DNA from: Aggregatibacter kilianii | GTDB taxonomy: Bacteria; Pseudomonadota; Gammaproteobacteria; Enterobacterales; Pasteurellaceae | Direction: 5' to 3' | Assembly (NCBI RefSeq): GCF_003129965.1 | Contig: NZ_NRCJ01000011.1 | Span: forward strand, 1-64,000 | DNA: 64,000 nucleotides | Shown here: positions 18,824 to 29,476 of the stretch, piece by piece | How the letters are laid out: every line of letters starts with the position of its first letter | Numbering within the stretch: position 1 is the first letter of the stretch | Position numbers and translations under genes: made by a program | Notes under the pieces: model-generated | Databases searched by the model: none | What the model saw: only the letters and a program-made list of their open reading frames with translations | Told to the model about the DNA's origin: nothing

Positions 18824-18920
18824 TAATGGCTAGCGCACGCTTCCTAGCGTGTGCTTCTAGCATATTGATATGAAAAGGAAAAAGGCACGCGTTAGGAAAC
18901 GCGCGCCATCATTAAATTAA
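18823..18920. repeat. imperfect inverted repeat downstream of moeB
   Basis: A left arm around TAGCGCACGCTTCCTAGCG (18835-18853) and a right arm around GCACGCGTTAGGAAACGCGC (18888-18907) are imperfect complements across about 35 bases; both arms end in TAATG-like sequence. A related scrap lies at 59569-59606. The rest of the gap to 19094 holds a pyrimidine-rich repeat scrap (18954-18976), one uptake sequence and the malM terminator; no gene was seen. Confidence 0.55.
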
Positions 18921-19034
18921 TTATTTCCTTTGCTAATCTCTTTTTCAAATCCCCCCCCTCTTTTCTAAAGAGAGGGGCTGAAAAACACTTCAAAAAACGA
19001 CCGCACTTTTCCCACACTCGTCCCATTCCAACCA

Positions 19035-19062
19035 TAAAAAAAGCCACCGAATATCGGTGGCG
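19035..19062 (-). terminator. terminator of the malK-lamB-malM operon
   Basis: On the minus strand GCCACCGA, a short loop and TCGGTGGC are followed by seven T. It lies 33 bases after the malM stop codon. Confidence 0.9.
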
Positions 19063-19094
19063 AATAATGAAAAGTGAATGAAAAAGAGAGTTTG

Positions 19095-19991
19095 CTATTT
19101 GGAGGAAACCTGTTTTAAGAAGGTTTGGCGCGGTGAAGTTAAGCCGAGTTTTTCTGCTTCATTGACTAAATTCATCGCTTTATTTACATCACCGGCTTTT
19201 AACGCTTTAGTGATCGCCTGATTGAAATAGGCTTCGGTGTCTTTATCCACAGGTACGTTGACGGCTTTGGACGGTGCAACATTGGCTGTCGGAGTCGGTG
19301 CAGGGGCTGCGCCTACCGGTTGTGCCGCTTTTTTCTCGGAGGAGAAAATTGTGGTCGGCATACCGATGAAGCGTGTGCCGTTAGCATTGCTGACATTCAC
19401 GATAATCTGACCGTTCAGACTGTGTTTTACTTCAATATCATTCAGTGCCGGCGGTTGGTGTCCGGTGCCTTTGGCATACAGTTTTGCAGGGTGCGGGATC
19501 ATGGTCGTTTTCGCCAAATCCTGTTGAGTGGTGTAAATCAATAGGTAAATATAGCCTTGTGAGGCAGCCGGAGTGAGATTTAATTCGGCTTCAAAGCGGT
19601 TCGGTTGCATGCCGCGCTCTTCCTTGAATTTGAATTCTGAAGACGGGTAAGTCGCCGCCACATTAAAATTGCTGTCTAAAACCACCGCACTTGGAACGAA
19701 TACGCTTTTATTTTCGATCGGGCTGATGATTTCCACTTCTAAGGTGCCTTGGTTCGCCGGAATACGATATGCTGCAATCGGGCTTTCTACGCCGGCAAAA
19801 CTGGTGGTAAAGGCTTGTTTTTGTTGTTCGGATAAATTCGTGGTGACTTTTTCGGAAAAGGACACATCCTGCCATTGCAGGTTCGCCAGTGCCGTTGAGT
19901 TAATATGAACAGGCGTATCAGCCCAGCTTGGAGAAGTTACAGCCATATTCGCCAATAAAAGTGCGGTCAAAAATTTCATCGTTTTTTTCAT
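19095..19991 (-). CDS. malM: maltose operon periplasmic protein MalM
   Basis: Periplasmic protein of the maltose regulon; its exact role is unsettled in any species. A signal peptide of about 24 residues (ends SWA) is followed by a 274-residue mature part. A Pro/Ala-rich linker (PVGAAPAPTPTANVAP) near 227-242 separates the main domain from a C-terminal helical tail. Length (298) and position after lamB match E. coli MalM (306 aa). Last gene of the malK operon. An uptake sequence encodes LTAL within the signal peptide. Confidence 0.93.
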   Translation of the reverse strand: MKKTMKFLTALLLANMAVTSPSWADTPVHINSTALANLQWQDVSFSEKVTTNLSEQQKQAFTTSFAGVESPIAAYRIPANQGTLEVEIISPIENKSVFVPSAVVLDSNFNVAATYPSSEFKFKEERGMQPNRFEAELNLTPAASQGYIYLLIYTTQQDLAKTTMIPHPAKLYAKGTGHQPPALNDIEVKHSLNGQIIVNVSNANGTRFIGMPTTIFSSEKKAAQPVGAAPAPTPTANVAPSKAVNVPVDKDTEAYFNQAITKALKAGDVNKAMNLVNEAEKLGLTSPRQTFLKQVSSK

Positions 19992-20040
19992 ATTAACCTC
20001 AGAAAAAAATTATTTTATAAAAGGATTGAGAAAAGGAATT

Positions 20041-20070
20041 TGTGCTACCCGCTTTTGGCGGATAGCACAT
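20041..20070 (-). terminator. hairpin between lamB and malM
   Basis: TGTGCTATCCGC, a four-base loop and GCGGGTAGCACA (one mismatch) form a strong stem on the minus strand, 10 bases after the lamB stop. The following T-run is poor, so it may protect the lamB message from 3' decay or allow partial read-through into malM rather than end the operon. Confidence 0.7.
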
Positions 20071-20080
20071 TTTACGGTGA

Positions 20081-22706
<2,626 letters not shown>

Positions 22707-22717
22707 CGTCATTTCCT

Positions 22718-23836
22718 TTAAACGCCTCGTTCTTTATATAAACGTTGGCAAGCCGTGCCGTCTTCTTTGAATAAATGACAACGTTCCGGCATGATTCCGA
22801 TGTCCATGACCTCGCCTTCTTTCACTAACACCACATCGTTTTGGCGATAAATTAAGGTCGGTTGTTTGATTTCAGGGATTTCGAGGTGAATTTGGGTTTC
22901 ATTGCCAAGCAGTTCCACCACTTGCACGTTGCCGCGTAAAGTGACTTCCGCCTGATCAGACGGAATCAAATGTTCCGGACGAATACCTAAAGACAGGTTT
23001 TCCCCCACTTTCACGCCGTTGCCGGAAACAGGAATCCAGAAGTTGTGATGGTTGGCATCCGGCAATTCAATTTGCACCCGTTCTTTTTCCACCGCCGTGA
23101 CTTTCACCGGCAGGAAGTTCATTTTCGGCGAACCGATAAAGCCCGCCACGAAGCGGTTTTTCGGGTAATGATAAAGTTCTAGCGGTTTGCCCACTTGCGC
23201 AATACCGCCCGCATTTAACACCACGATTTTGTCCGCCAAGGTCATGGCTTCCACTTGGTCGTGGGTCACATAAATCATGGTACGGTTGAGTTTTTTATGT
23301 AATTTGGAGATTTCCACCCGCATTTGTACGCGCAAGGCGGCATCTAAGTTGGAAAGGGGTTCATCCAGCAAAAACACTTCCGGCTGGGACACCAATGTAC
23401 GCCCGATGGCGACGCGTTGGCGCTGACCGCCCGACAAGGCTTTCGGTTTACGTTCAAGCAAATGGGCAAGCTGTAGGATTTCGGCAACCTGATTCACGCG
23501 TTGATCCCGTTCCGTTTTATTCACACCGGCGAGCTTCAGCCCGAAAGACATATTTTCCGCCACGTCCAAATGAGGATAAAGGGCGTAAGATTGGAACACC
23601 ATGCCGATACCGCGTTTTGCCGGCGGCACGTCATTCATCAGCTTGTCGCCGATGTAAAGTTCACCGGCGGTAATGTCCTCAAGCCCGGCAATCATGCGCA
23701 ACAAAGTGGATTTTCCGCAACCTGACGGCCCGACAAAAACGACAAATTCGCCCTCTTCAATATCCAAATTAATGTCTTTGGAAATATGCACGTTGCCGTA
23801 AGACTTACCCACATTGCGCAATGTTACATTTGCCAT
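22718..23836 (-). CDS. malK: maltose/maltodextrin ABC transporter ATPase MalK
   Basis: Nucleotide-binding subunit of the MalFGK2 importer; in E. coli it also inhibits MalT when idle. Walker [10 protein letters not shown] near 36-44, Q-loop, signature LSGGQRQR near 134, Walker B VFLLDEP near 154, then a C-terminal TOBE/regulatory domain (about 240-372). The ATG at 23836 gives [14 protein letters not shown], the classic MalK start, with GAGAGG upstream; the longer open frame adds an implausible leader. 372 aa against 371 in E. coli. First gene of the leftward operon, sharing its control region with malE. Confidence 0.97.
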   Translation of the reverse strand: MANVTLRNVGKSYGNVHISKDINLDIEEGEFVVFVGPSGCGKSTLLRMIAGLEDITAGELYIGDKLMNDVPPAKRGIGMVFQSYALYPHLDVAENMSFGLKLAGVNKTERDQRVNQVAEILQLAHLLERKPKALSGGQRQRVAIGRTLVSQPEVFLLDEPLSNLDAALRVQMRVEISKLHKKLNRTMIYVTHDQVEAMTLADKIVVLNAGGIAQVGKPLELYHYPKNRFVAGFIGSPKMNFLPVKVTAVEKERVQIELPDANHHNFWIPVSGNGVKVGENLSLGIRPEHLIPSDQAEVTLRGNVQVVELLGNETQIHLEIPEIKQPTLIYRQNDVVLVKEGEVMDIGIMPERCHLFKEDGTACQRLYKERGV

Positions 23837-23903
23837 AATGAAACCTCTCAATACCTTGTCTTTTATACGTTCGGCGATAATCATACTTATCCGTCCAGAG
23901 AAA

Positions 23904-23915
23904 AAATCCTCCCTG
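23904..23915 (-). promoter_or_regulatory. MalT-box candidate, malK side
   Basis: CAGGGAGGATTT on the minus strand, 68 bases before the malK ATG. The same 12 bases recur at 34525-34536 by malT/malP. It contains GGAGGA, fitting the GGA(T/G)GA core of E. coli MalT boxes. Confidence 0.6.
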
Positions 23916-24027
23916 ATAAAAATTTTGGGGGTATGAGATAAAATCGTTCAAAATTCACTCAATACTTTTCTTTTTTGGCAAGGATGAAAAATTTTGTGAT
24001 CTTGCTCTAATTTTTTTGATTAATTTA

Positions 24028-24043
24028 TGTGATCAAGATCACG
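24028..24043. promoter_or_regulatory. CRP site in the malK-malE control region
   Basis: TGTGATCAAGATCACG matches the TGTGA-N6-TCACA consensus in all but the last base. It is placed midway in the 353 bp gap between divergent malK and malE. Two further TGTGATCT half sites lie at 23994-24001 and, on the minus strand, near 24066-24073. In E. coli this divergent promoter also relies on several CRP sites between MalT boxes. Confidence 0.85.
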
Positions 24044-24095
24044 AATTTATAAAAAATGTCGATGAGATCACAGTGCTACGCCTAGGGCGTAGTTA

Positions 24096-24107
24096 GGGGG
24101 AGGATAA
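24096..24107 (+). promoter_or_regulatory. MalT-box candidate, malE side
   Basis: GGGGGAGGATAA, with GATAAT at 24126-24131 as a possible -10 element 18 bases further on. The spacing resembles MalT-dependent promoters, which lack a good -35. The malE1 ATG is at 24190 behind a GGAGG site. Confidence 0.55.
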
Positions 24108-24189
24108 CAAAAAGAAATATTTCCAGATAATTCGGTTGGTGTAAAAAAGGGTTTTATTTCTGTTTCATCCCAAGTCAGCGGAGGACATC

Positions 24190-25395
24190 ATGCCATTCAC
24201 AATCAAGCATTCCATTAAACCTGTTTTATTGACCGCACTTATTAGTGCCGTTTTATCCCCTGCCGCCTTTGCGAAATTTGAAGAAGGCAAACTGGTAGTT
24301 TGGGGTGGTGGCAAGGGTCATACGGTCATTGCCGAAATCGGTAAGAAATTTGAAAAAGACACCGGTGTGCCGGTGAAAGTAGAAAATCCAGGCAAGCTGG
24401 AAGAAGATTATGCACAGCTGGCATCCAACGGTGCAGGACCTGATATTATCATTTACGCCCACGATCGTTTCGGCGGTTATGCCAAAGCAGGCTTGTTGGC
24501 AGAGCTAAATCCGAGCAAAGCGTTTAAAGACAAATTCGCCAAATTCACTTGGGATGCGGAAACCTATGACGGCAAAATCATCGGTTATCCGATGGCAATC
24601 GAATCCCTCTCTCTGATTTACAATAAAGACGTGTTGCCTAACCCGCCGAAAACCTGGGAAGAAATTCCTGCGTTAGATGCCGAACTGAAGAAAAAAGGTA
24701 AAACCGCCATTGTCTGGAATTTAGCCGAACCTTATTTCAACTGGCCGTTAATCGCCGCAGCAGGCGGTTATGCCTTTAAATTTGAAAACGGTAGCTACAA
24801 CGTGAATGACATCGGCGTGAATAACGAAGGGTCACAAAAAGGTCTGCAATTTTTAGTGGATTTTGTGAAAGACAAACACATCGCTTCCGATATGGATCGC
24901 CAAATTGCCGAAACCCAATTTGCCAAGGGTCAAGCCGCCATGATCATTAACGGCCCTTGGGCGTGGTCGGCGTTGGATAAAGCCAACATGAACTATGGCG
25001 TGACCACCTTACCGACCTTTAACGGCAAACCGTCCAAACCTTTTGTCGGCATCACCAGCGTCGGCATTAACGCCGCCAGCCCGAATAAAGATCTTGCGAC
25101 AGAATTTATTGAAAATTATCTGCTGACCGAAGAAGGTCTTGCCACGATTAATAAATTCAACACGTTAGGTGCTATCCCGCTGCTTTCATTGCAGGAAAAA
25201 CTCGCTTCCGATCCGCGTGTGGTCGCCACCATGAATAACGCGGCGAACGGTGAAATCATGCCGAATATTCCGCAAATGTCGGCGTTCTGGTATGCAGAAA
25301 ACGCAGCCATTAAAAACGCGGTAACCGGTCGTCAACCCGTTAAACAAGCACTGGACGAAGCGGCTCAACGCATTCGCTCCGGTATCAGTAAATAA
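24190..25395 (+). CDS. malE: MalE paralogue 1, solute-binding protein with altered sugar pocket
   Basis: Periplasmic binding protein of the MalE family, 401 aa, signal peptide about 1-28 (ends AAFA). Clearly homologous along its length to E. coli MBP and to the next gene, but several maltose contacts differ (E. coli mature numbering): the W-I-N-G-D-K loop with Asp14/Lys15 is one residue shorter (WGGGKGH), Trp62 is Tyr ([12 protein letters not shown]), Asp41 is Gly, and Tyr210 is Arg. Glu111, Glu153, Tyr155, Trp230 and Trp340 remain. It may prefer another glucan or bind weakly. It stands first after the control region, 18 bp before the second copy, and would share MalFGK2. Confidence 0.93.
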   Translation: MPFTIKHSIKPVLLTALISAVLSPAAFAKFEEGKLVVWGGGKGHTVIAEIGKKFEKDTGVPVKVENPGKLEEDYAQLASNGAGPDIIIYAHDRFGGYAKAGLLAELNPSKAFKDKFAKFTWDAETYDGKIIGYPMAIESLSLIYNKDVLPNPPKTWEEIPALDAELKKKGKTAIVWNLAEPYFNWPLIAAAGGYAFKFENGSYNVNDIGVNNEGSQKGLQFLVDFVKDKHIASDMDRQIAETQFAKGQAAMIINGPWAWSALDKANMNYGVTTLPTFNGKPSKPFVGITSVGINAASPNKDLATEFIENYLLTEEGLATINKFNTLGAIPLLSLQEKLASDPRVVATMNNAANGEIMPNIPQMSAFWYAENAAIKNAVTGRQPVKQALDEAAQRIRSGISK

Positions 25396-25413
25396 CCCAA
25401 AAGGACTTACAAC

Positions 25414-26604
25414 ATGAAAAACAAACTCGTTAAATTCACCTTAACCGCCGTTGCAGGCTTAGTCATGTCCTCCGCCGTGATGGCAAAAATGACCGAAGGA
25501 AAATTGGTGATTTGGATCAACGGCGACAAAGGCTATAACGGCTTGGCGGAAGTGGGTAAAAAATTTGAAAAAGAAACCGGTGTTTCCGTGTTGGTAGAAC
25601 ATCCGGACAGACTGGAAGAAAAATTCGCGCAAGTGGCCTCCACCGGTGACGGCCCGGATATTATTTTCTGGGCGCATGACCGTTTCGGCGGCTACGCCCA
25701 ATCCGGCTTATTGGCGGAACTCACCCCAAGCAAAGAATTTAAAGACAAATTCGTGGATTTCGCTTGGGATGCGGAAACCTATAACGGCAAACTCATCGGT
25801 TATCCGGTGGCGATCGAATCCCTTTCGTTAATCTATAACAAAGACTTGCTCCCTACCCCGCCGAAATCTTGGGAAGAAGTGGTTGAATTAGATAAAAAAT
25901 TCAAAGCGGAAAAGAAAAACGCCATCATGTGGAACCTGTCCGAACCGTATTTCACTTGGCCTATCATCGCCTCCAACGGCGGTTATGCCTTCAAATTCGC
26001 CAACGGCAAGTACGACATTAACGACATCGGCGTAAACAGCGAAGGCGCACAAAAAGCGCTGCAATTCGTGGTGGACATGGTGAAAAACAAAGTCATCAAC
26101 GCGGATATGGACTACGCCATTGCGGAAGCGGCATTTAACAAAGGCAATGCGGCGTTGACCATCAACGGCCCATGGTCTTGGGGTAACATTGAGAAAAGCA
26201 AAATCAACTACGGCGTTGCCGTGTTGCCGACCTTAAACGGCGAAAAAGCCAAACCGTTCGTCGGCGTATTAAGCGCGGGTATTAACGCCGCCAGCCCGAA
26301 CAAAGATTTAGCGGTAGAATTCATGGAAAACTACCTGTTGACCGACGAAGGTTTGGAACAAGTCAATAAAGACAAACCGTTAGGCGCGGTAGCATTGAAA
26401 TCCTACCAAGACAAACTGGCGAAAGATCCGCGTATCGCCGCGACGATGGAAAATGCGCAAAACGGTGAAATCATGCCGAATATTCCGCAAATGAGCGCCT
26501 TCTGGTATGCGGAAAAAGCGGCTATCGTGAATGCGGTGAGCGGTCGTCAAAGCGTGAAACAAGCCTTGGACGATGCCCGCGCGCGTATCCAAAAACAACA
26601 ATAA
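25414..26604 (+). CDS. malE: maltose/maltodextrin-binding protein MalE (canonical copy)
   Basis: Periplasmic high-affinity receptor for maltose and maltodextrins, 396 aa, with signal peptide about 1-24 (ends VMA). The mature start [20 protein letters not shown] is almost that of E. coli MBP. All pocket residues I could check are present: Asp14 and Lys15, Trp62 in [10 protein letters not shown], Glu153 and Tyr155 in EPYFTW, Trp230 in NGPWSWG, Trp340 in SAFWYA. The region [16 protein letters not shown] that contacts the transporter matches the first copy exactly. Second gene of the malE1-malE2-malF-malG run, followed by a strong hairpin before malF. Confidence 0.96.
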   Translation: MKNKLVKFTLTAVAGLVMSSAVMAKMTEGKLVIWINGDKGYNGLAEVGKKFEKETGVSVLVEHPDRLEEKFAQVASTGDGPDIIFWAHDRFGGYAQSGLLAELTPSKEFKDKFVDFAWDAETYNGKLIGYPVAIESLSLIYNKDLLPTPPKSWEEVVELDKKFKAEKKNAIMWNLSEPYFTWPIIASNGGYAFKFANGKYDINDIGVNSEGAQKALQFVVDMVKNKVINADMDYAIAEAAFNKGNAALTINGPWSWGNIEKSKINYGVAVLPTLNGEKAKPFVGVLSAGINAASPNKDLAVEFMENYLLTDEGLEQVNKDKPLGAVALKSYQDKLAKDPRIAATMENAQNGEIMPNIPQMSAFWYAEKAAIVNAVSGRQSVKQALDDARARIQKQQ

Positions 26605-26613
26605 CATAAGCCT

Positions 26614-26647
26614 AATGTGCCGAGCCGAATTCACGGTTCGGCACATT
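26614..26647 (+). terminator. strong hairpin between malE and malF
   Basis: AATGTGCCGAGCCG and CGGTTCGGCACATT form a 14-pair stem (one G-U) with a six-base loop, 10 bases after the malE stop. There is no T-run, so full termination is unlikely. In E. coli REP hairpins at the same place stabilise the malE message and make MalE far more abundant than MalF; this is a likely functional counterpart. Confidence 0.75.
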
Positions 26648-26726
26648 CTCAATTCAAAAGTGCGGTCGGAATTTAAAGTGTTTTTCATGCCGCATCCGGT
26701 TCGTCATTATTTTCTCGAGGTGTTTT

Positions 26727-28271
26727 ATGCAACAATCTCCGACTCAAGCGACATCGCAATCCCCGTGGCTGAAATATTTATTAGCCGGCGTCGTATTGTT
26801 GATTGACTTATATTTAGTGGTTTTAATGTATTCGCAGGGAGAATATTTGTTCGCCATTTTAACCTTGGTGATTCTGACCTCCGGCGTCTATATTTTCAGT
26901 AGCAAAAAAGTGTACGCCTGGCGTTATGTCTATCCCGGCTTAACCGGTATGGCGATTTTTATTTTATTCCCGCTGGTCGCCACCATCGCCATCGCGTTTA
27001 CCAATTACAGCGGCACCAACCAACTTTCTTTTGAACGCGCCGTTGCCGTATTAGGCGAACAACGCTATTTCGCCGGTGATAAATACGATTTCAAACTCTA
27101 CCCGCAGCAAGACAACAGCTACATCCTCGCGTTACACAATAACAACAGCGGGCAGGATTTCGCGTCCGTACCCATTAAACTCACCGACAAAGAAATCACA
27201 GTCACCGAACAAGCCGCACCACAGAGCGAAGTCGCACCGCTTAAAGTGGTGACGCAAAATCGCAGCGCATTACAAGCCATGCGCGTGACACTACCAAGCG
27301 GCAACGAATTGACCATGAGTTCATTACGTCAATTTTCCGAACAAAAACCGCGTTACACCTTCAATAGCGAAACTAACATCTTAACCAACAACGAAAACGG
27401 TAAAACCTACAAAGCCAACAACGACATCGGCTTTTTCCAAGCGGTGAACGAAACGGGCGAATGGTTAAACGAAACCTTAGAACCGGGCTACACCGTCTCT
27501 GTGGGCTGGATGAATTTTGTGAAAATCTTTACCGATGAAGGTATCCAAAAACCGTTTATTCAAATCTTTATCTGGACGGTTGTTTTCTCTCTATTAACCG
27601 TGGTCTTCACCGTGATTCTCGGCATGGTGTTGGCTTGCGTGGTGCAATGGGAAGCACTGAAAGGCAAAGGCGTGTATCGATTGCTGCTCATTTTGCCGTA
27701 CGCCGTGCCGTCCTTTATTTCCATCTTAATTTTCAAAGGGTTGTTTAACCAAAGTTTCGGGGAAATCAACGTCATTCTGAATCAATTATTCGGCATCAGC
27801 CCGGAATGGTTTAACGATCCGTTCTTGGCGAAAACCATGATTCTTATCGTCAACACCTGGCTGGGCTATCCGTACATGATGATTTTATGTATGGGTTTAT
27901 TGAAAGCCATTCCGTCGGATTTATATGAAGCCTCCGCCATGGACGGTGCGTCCACCTGGCAGAACTTCAGCAAAATTACCTTCCCGTTGCTATTAAAACC
28001 GCTAACCCCGTTGATGATCGCGTCCTTCGCCTTTAACTTCAACAACTTCGTATTGATTCAATTACTCACCAACGGTCGCCCGGATATGATCGGCACTACC
28101 ACGCCGGCAGGTTACACCGACTTGCTCGTAAGCTATACCTACCGTATCGCCTTTGAAGGCAGCGGCACGCAAGACTTCGGCTTGGCGGCGGCGATTGCCA
28201 CCATCATCTTCCTACTGGTCGGCGGCTTGGCATTATTGAACATCAAAGCCACTAAAATGAAATTAGACTAA
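26727..28271 (+). CDS. malF: maltose ABC transporter permease MalF
   Basis: Inner-membrane permease of MalFGK2, 514 aa, the same length as E. coli MalF. Two to three spans at residues 15-90 precede a large periplasmic P2 domain (about 95-270), which contacts MalE. The C-terminal transmembrane core follows. The EAA loop that docks on MalK reads EASAMDGASTWQNFSKITFP near 400. A 122 bp gap after malE2 contains a hairpin and an uptake sequence, consistent with reduced expression relative to malE. malG follows after 21 bp. Confidence 0.97.
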   Translation: MQQSPTQATSQSPWLKYLLAGVVLLIDLYLVVLMYSQGEYLFAILTLVILTSGVYIFSSKKVYAWRYVYPGLTGMAIFILFPLVATIAIAFTNYSGTNQLSFERAVAVLGEQRYFAGDKYDFKLYPQQDNSYILALHNNNSGQDFASVPIKLTDKEITVTEQAAPQSEVAPLKVVTQNRSALQAMRVTLPSGNELTMSSLRQFSEQKPRYTFNSETNILTNNENGKTYKANNDIGFFQAVNETGEWLNETLEPGYTVSVGWMNFVKIFTDEGIQKPFIQIFIWTVVFSLLTVVFTVILGMVLACVVQWEALKGKGVYRLLLILPYAVPSFISILIFKGLFNQSFGEINVILNQLFGISPEWFNDPFLAKTMILIVNTWLGYPYMMILCMGLLKAIPSDLYEASAMDGASTWQNFSKITFPLLLKPLTPLMIASFAFNFNNFVLIQLLTNGRPDMIGTTTPAGYTDLLVSYTYRIAFEGSGTQDFGLAAAIATIIFLLVGGLALLNIKATKMKLD

Positions 28272-28292
28272 CGCATTCAGGAGAATCAATTT

Positions 28293-29183
28293 ATGGCTAT
28301 CGTACAATCCAAATCCGCCCGCTACCGTTTATGGGCAACCCATTTGCTGCTGATTGCATTTATTTGTCTGATTATTTTCCCGCTATTGATGGTCATCGGC
28401 ATTTCATTACGCCCGGGTAACTTGGCTTTGGGGGATTTGATCCCGAAACAAATTTCTTGGGAACACTGGCAGGCGGCGCTCGGTTTTGATGTGGTGCACG
28501 CCGACGGTTCCGTCACGCCGCCTCCGTTCCCGGTATTGTTGTGGTTATGGAACTCCATCAAAGTAGCGACCATCACCTCTATCGGCATCGTAACCCTTTC
28601 CACCACTTGCGCCTACGCATTTGCGCGGATGAAATTCAAAGGCAAAAAAACCATCTTGCAAGGCATGTTGATTTTCCAAATGTTCCCTGCCGTGTTGTCT
28701 TTGGTCGCCTTATACGCCTTATTTGACCGCCTCGGTCAATATATCCCGTTCCTCGGTTTAAACACCCACGGCGGCGTAATCTTCGCTTACTTGGGCGGTA
28801 TCGCCTTACACGTTTGGACGATTAAAGGCTATTTTGAAACCATCGACGGCTCACTGGAAGAAGCCGCTTCCTTAGACGGCGCCACTCCATGGCAGGCATT
28901 CCGCTTGATTTTATTACCGCTCTCCGTACCGATTCTGGCGGTGGTCTTCATCCTGTCTTTCATCTCCGCCATCACCGAAGTGCCGGTCGCTTCCCTATTA
29001 TTGCGCGACGTGAACAGCTATACCTTGGCGGTAGGCATGCAACAATACCTCTACCCGCAAAACTACCTCTGGGGCGACTTCGCCGCCGCAGCGGTACTTT
29101 CCGCCATTCCGATTACCTTGGTGTTCTTGCTGGCACAACGTTGGTTAATCGGCGGCTTAACGGCAGGTGGAGTGAAGGGGTAA
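28293..29183 (+). CDS. malG: maltose ABC transporter permease MalG
   Basis: Second permease of MalFGK2, 296 aa as in E. coli, with six membrane spans. The MalK-docking EAA motif is [20 protein letters not shown] near 190. The C-terminus ([10 protein letters not shown]) carries the tail that reaches into the MalK interface in the crystal structure of the E. coli complex. AGGAG lies upstream of the ATG. Last gene of the transporter operon; a structured repeat and a terminator separate it from malS. Confidence 0.97.
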   Translation: MAIVQSKSARYRLWATHLLLIAFICLIIFPLLMVIGISLRPGNLALGDLIPKQISWEHWQAALGFDVVHADGSVTPPPFPVLLWLWNSIKVATITSIGIVTLSTTCAYAFARMKFKGKKTILQGMLIFQMFPAVLSLVALYALFDRLGQYIPFLGLNTHGGVIFAYLGGIALHVWTIKGYFETIDGSLEEAASLDGATPWQAFRLILLPLSVPILAVVFILSFISAITEVPVASLLLRDVNSYTLAVGMQQYLYPQNYLWGDFAAAAVLSAIPITLVFLLAQRWLIGGLTAGGVKG

Positions 29184-29199
29184 AACAGCATTATCAATT

Positions 29200-29346
29200 C
29201 CCCTCTCCCGCCTGCGGGAGAGGGTGGAGAAAATCCGAAGGGTTTTCGGAGGGAGAGGGGAAAATAGAGTCCACCCTCCCCTCTCTCTGGCTCCAAGTGC
29301 TAAACGCACTTTTCGCCCGTCTCTCTCCCGCAAGCGGGCGAGAGGA
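29200..29346 (+). repeat. multi-hairpin pyrimidine/purine-rich repeat, copy 1
   Basis: About 147 bp with a palindrome CCCTCTCCCGCCTGCGGGAG at the left, GGAGAAAATCC and an inverted GGATTTTC-like arm, then CCCCTCTCTC and a CAAGTGCTAAACGCACTTTT palindrome, ending in CTCTCCCGCAAGCGGGCGAG. Copies 2 and 3 are at 37021 and 59632. It fills much of the 293 bp gap between malG and malS. Confidence 0.85.
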
Positions 29347-29416
29347 AAAAGTACTGTAAAAAATTACTCATAAATCACTAAGGTGATTTATTCGTCCCTT
29401 CGGGGCCGTTGGCAAC

Positions 29417-29458
29417 GCCAACGTTCAAAAAACGTTGTTTTTTGTCACCGCACTTTTG
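29417..29458 (+). terminator. AACGTT hairpin terminator with uptake sequence, before malS
   Basis: CAACGTT, a five-base loop, AACGTTG and a run of six T form an intrinsic terminator, followed directly by ACCGCACTTTT. The 42 bases are nearly identical to 48159-48200 after pta. It should end the malG transcript, so malS needs its own promoter or read-through. Confidence 0.75.
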
Positions 29459-29476
29459 TCCATCAGGAGGCGTTCC

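Noticed and set aside
29184-29476. Repeat region between malG and malS considered as a CRISPR-like array
   Set aside because: The palindromes are not regularly spaced direct repeats with unique spacers; they belong to a dispersed repeat family with copies elsewhere.
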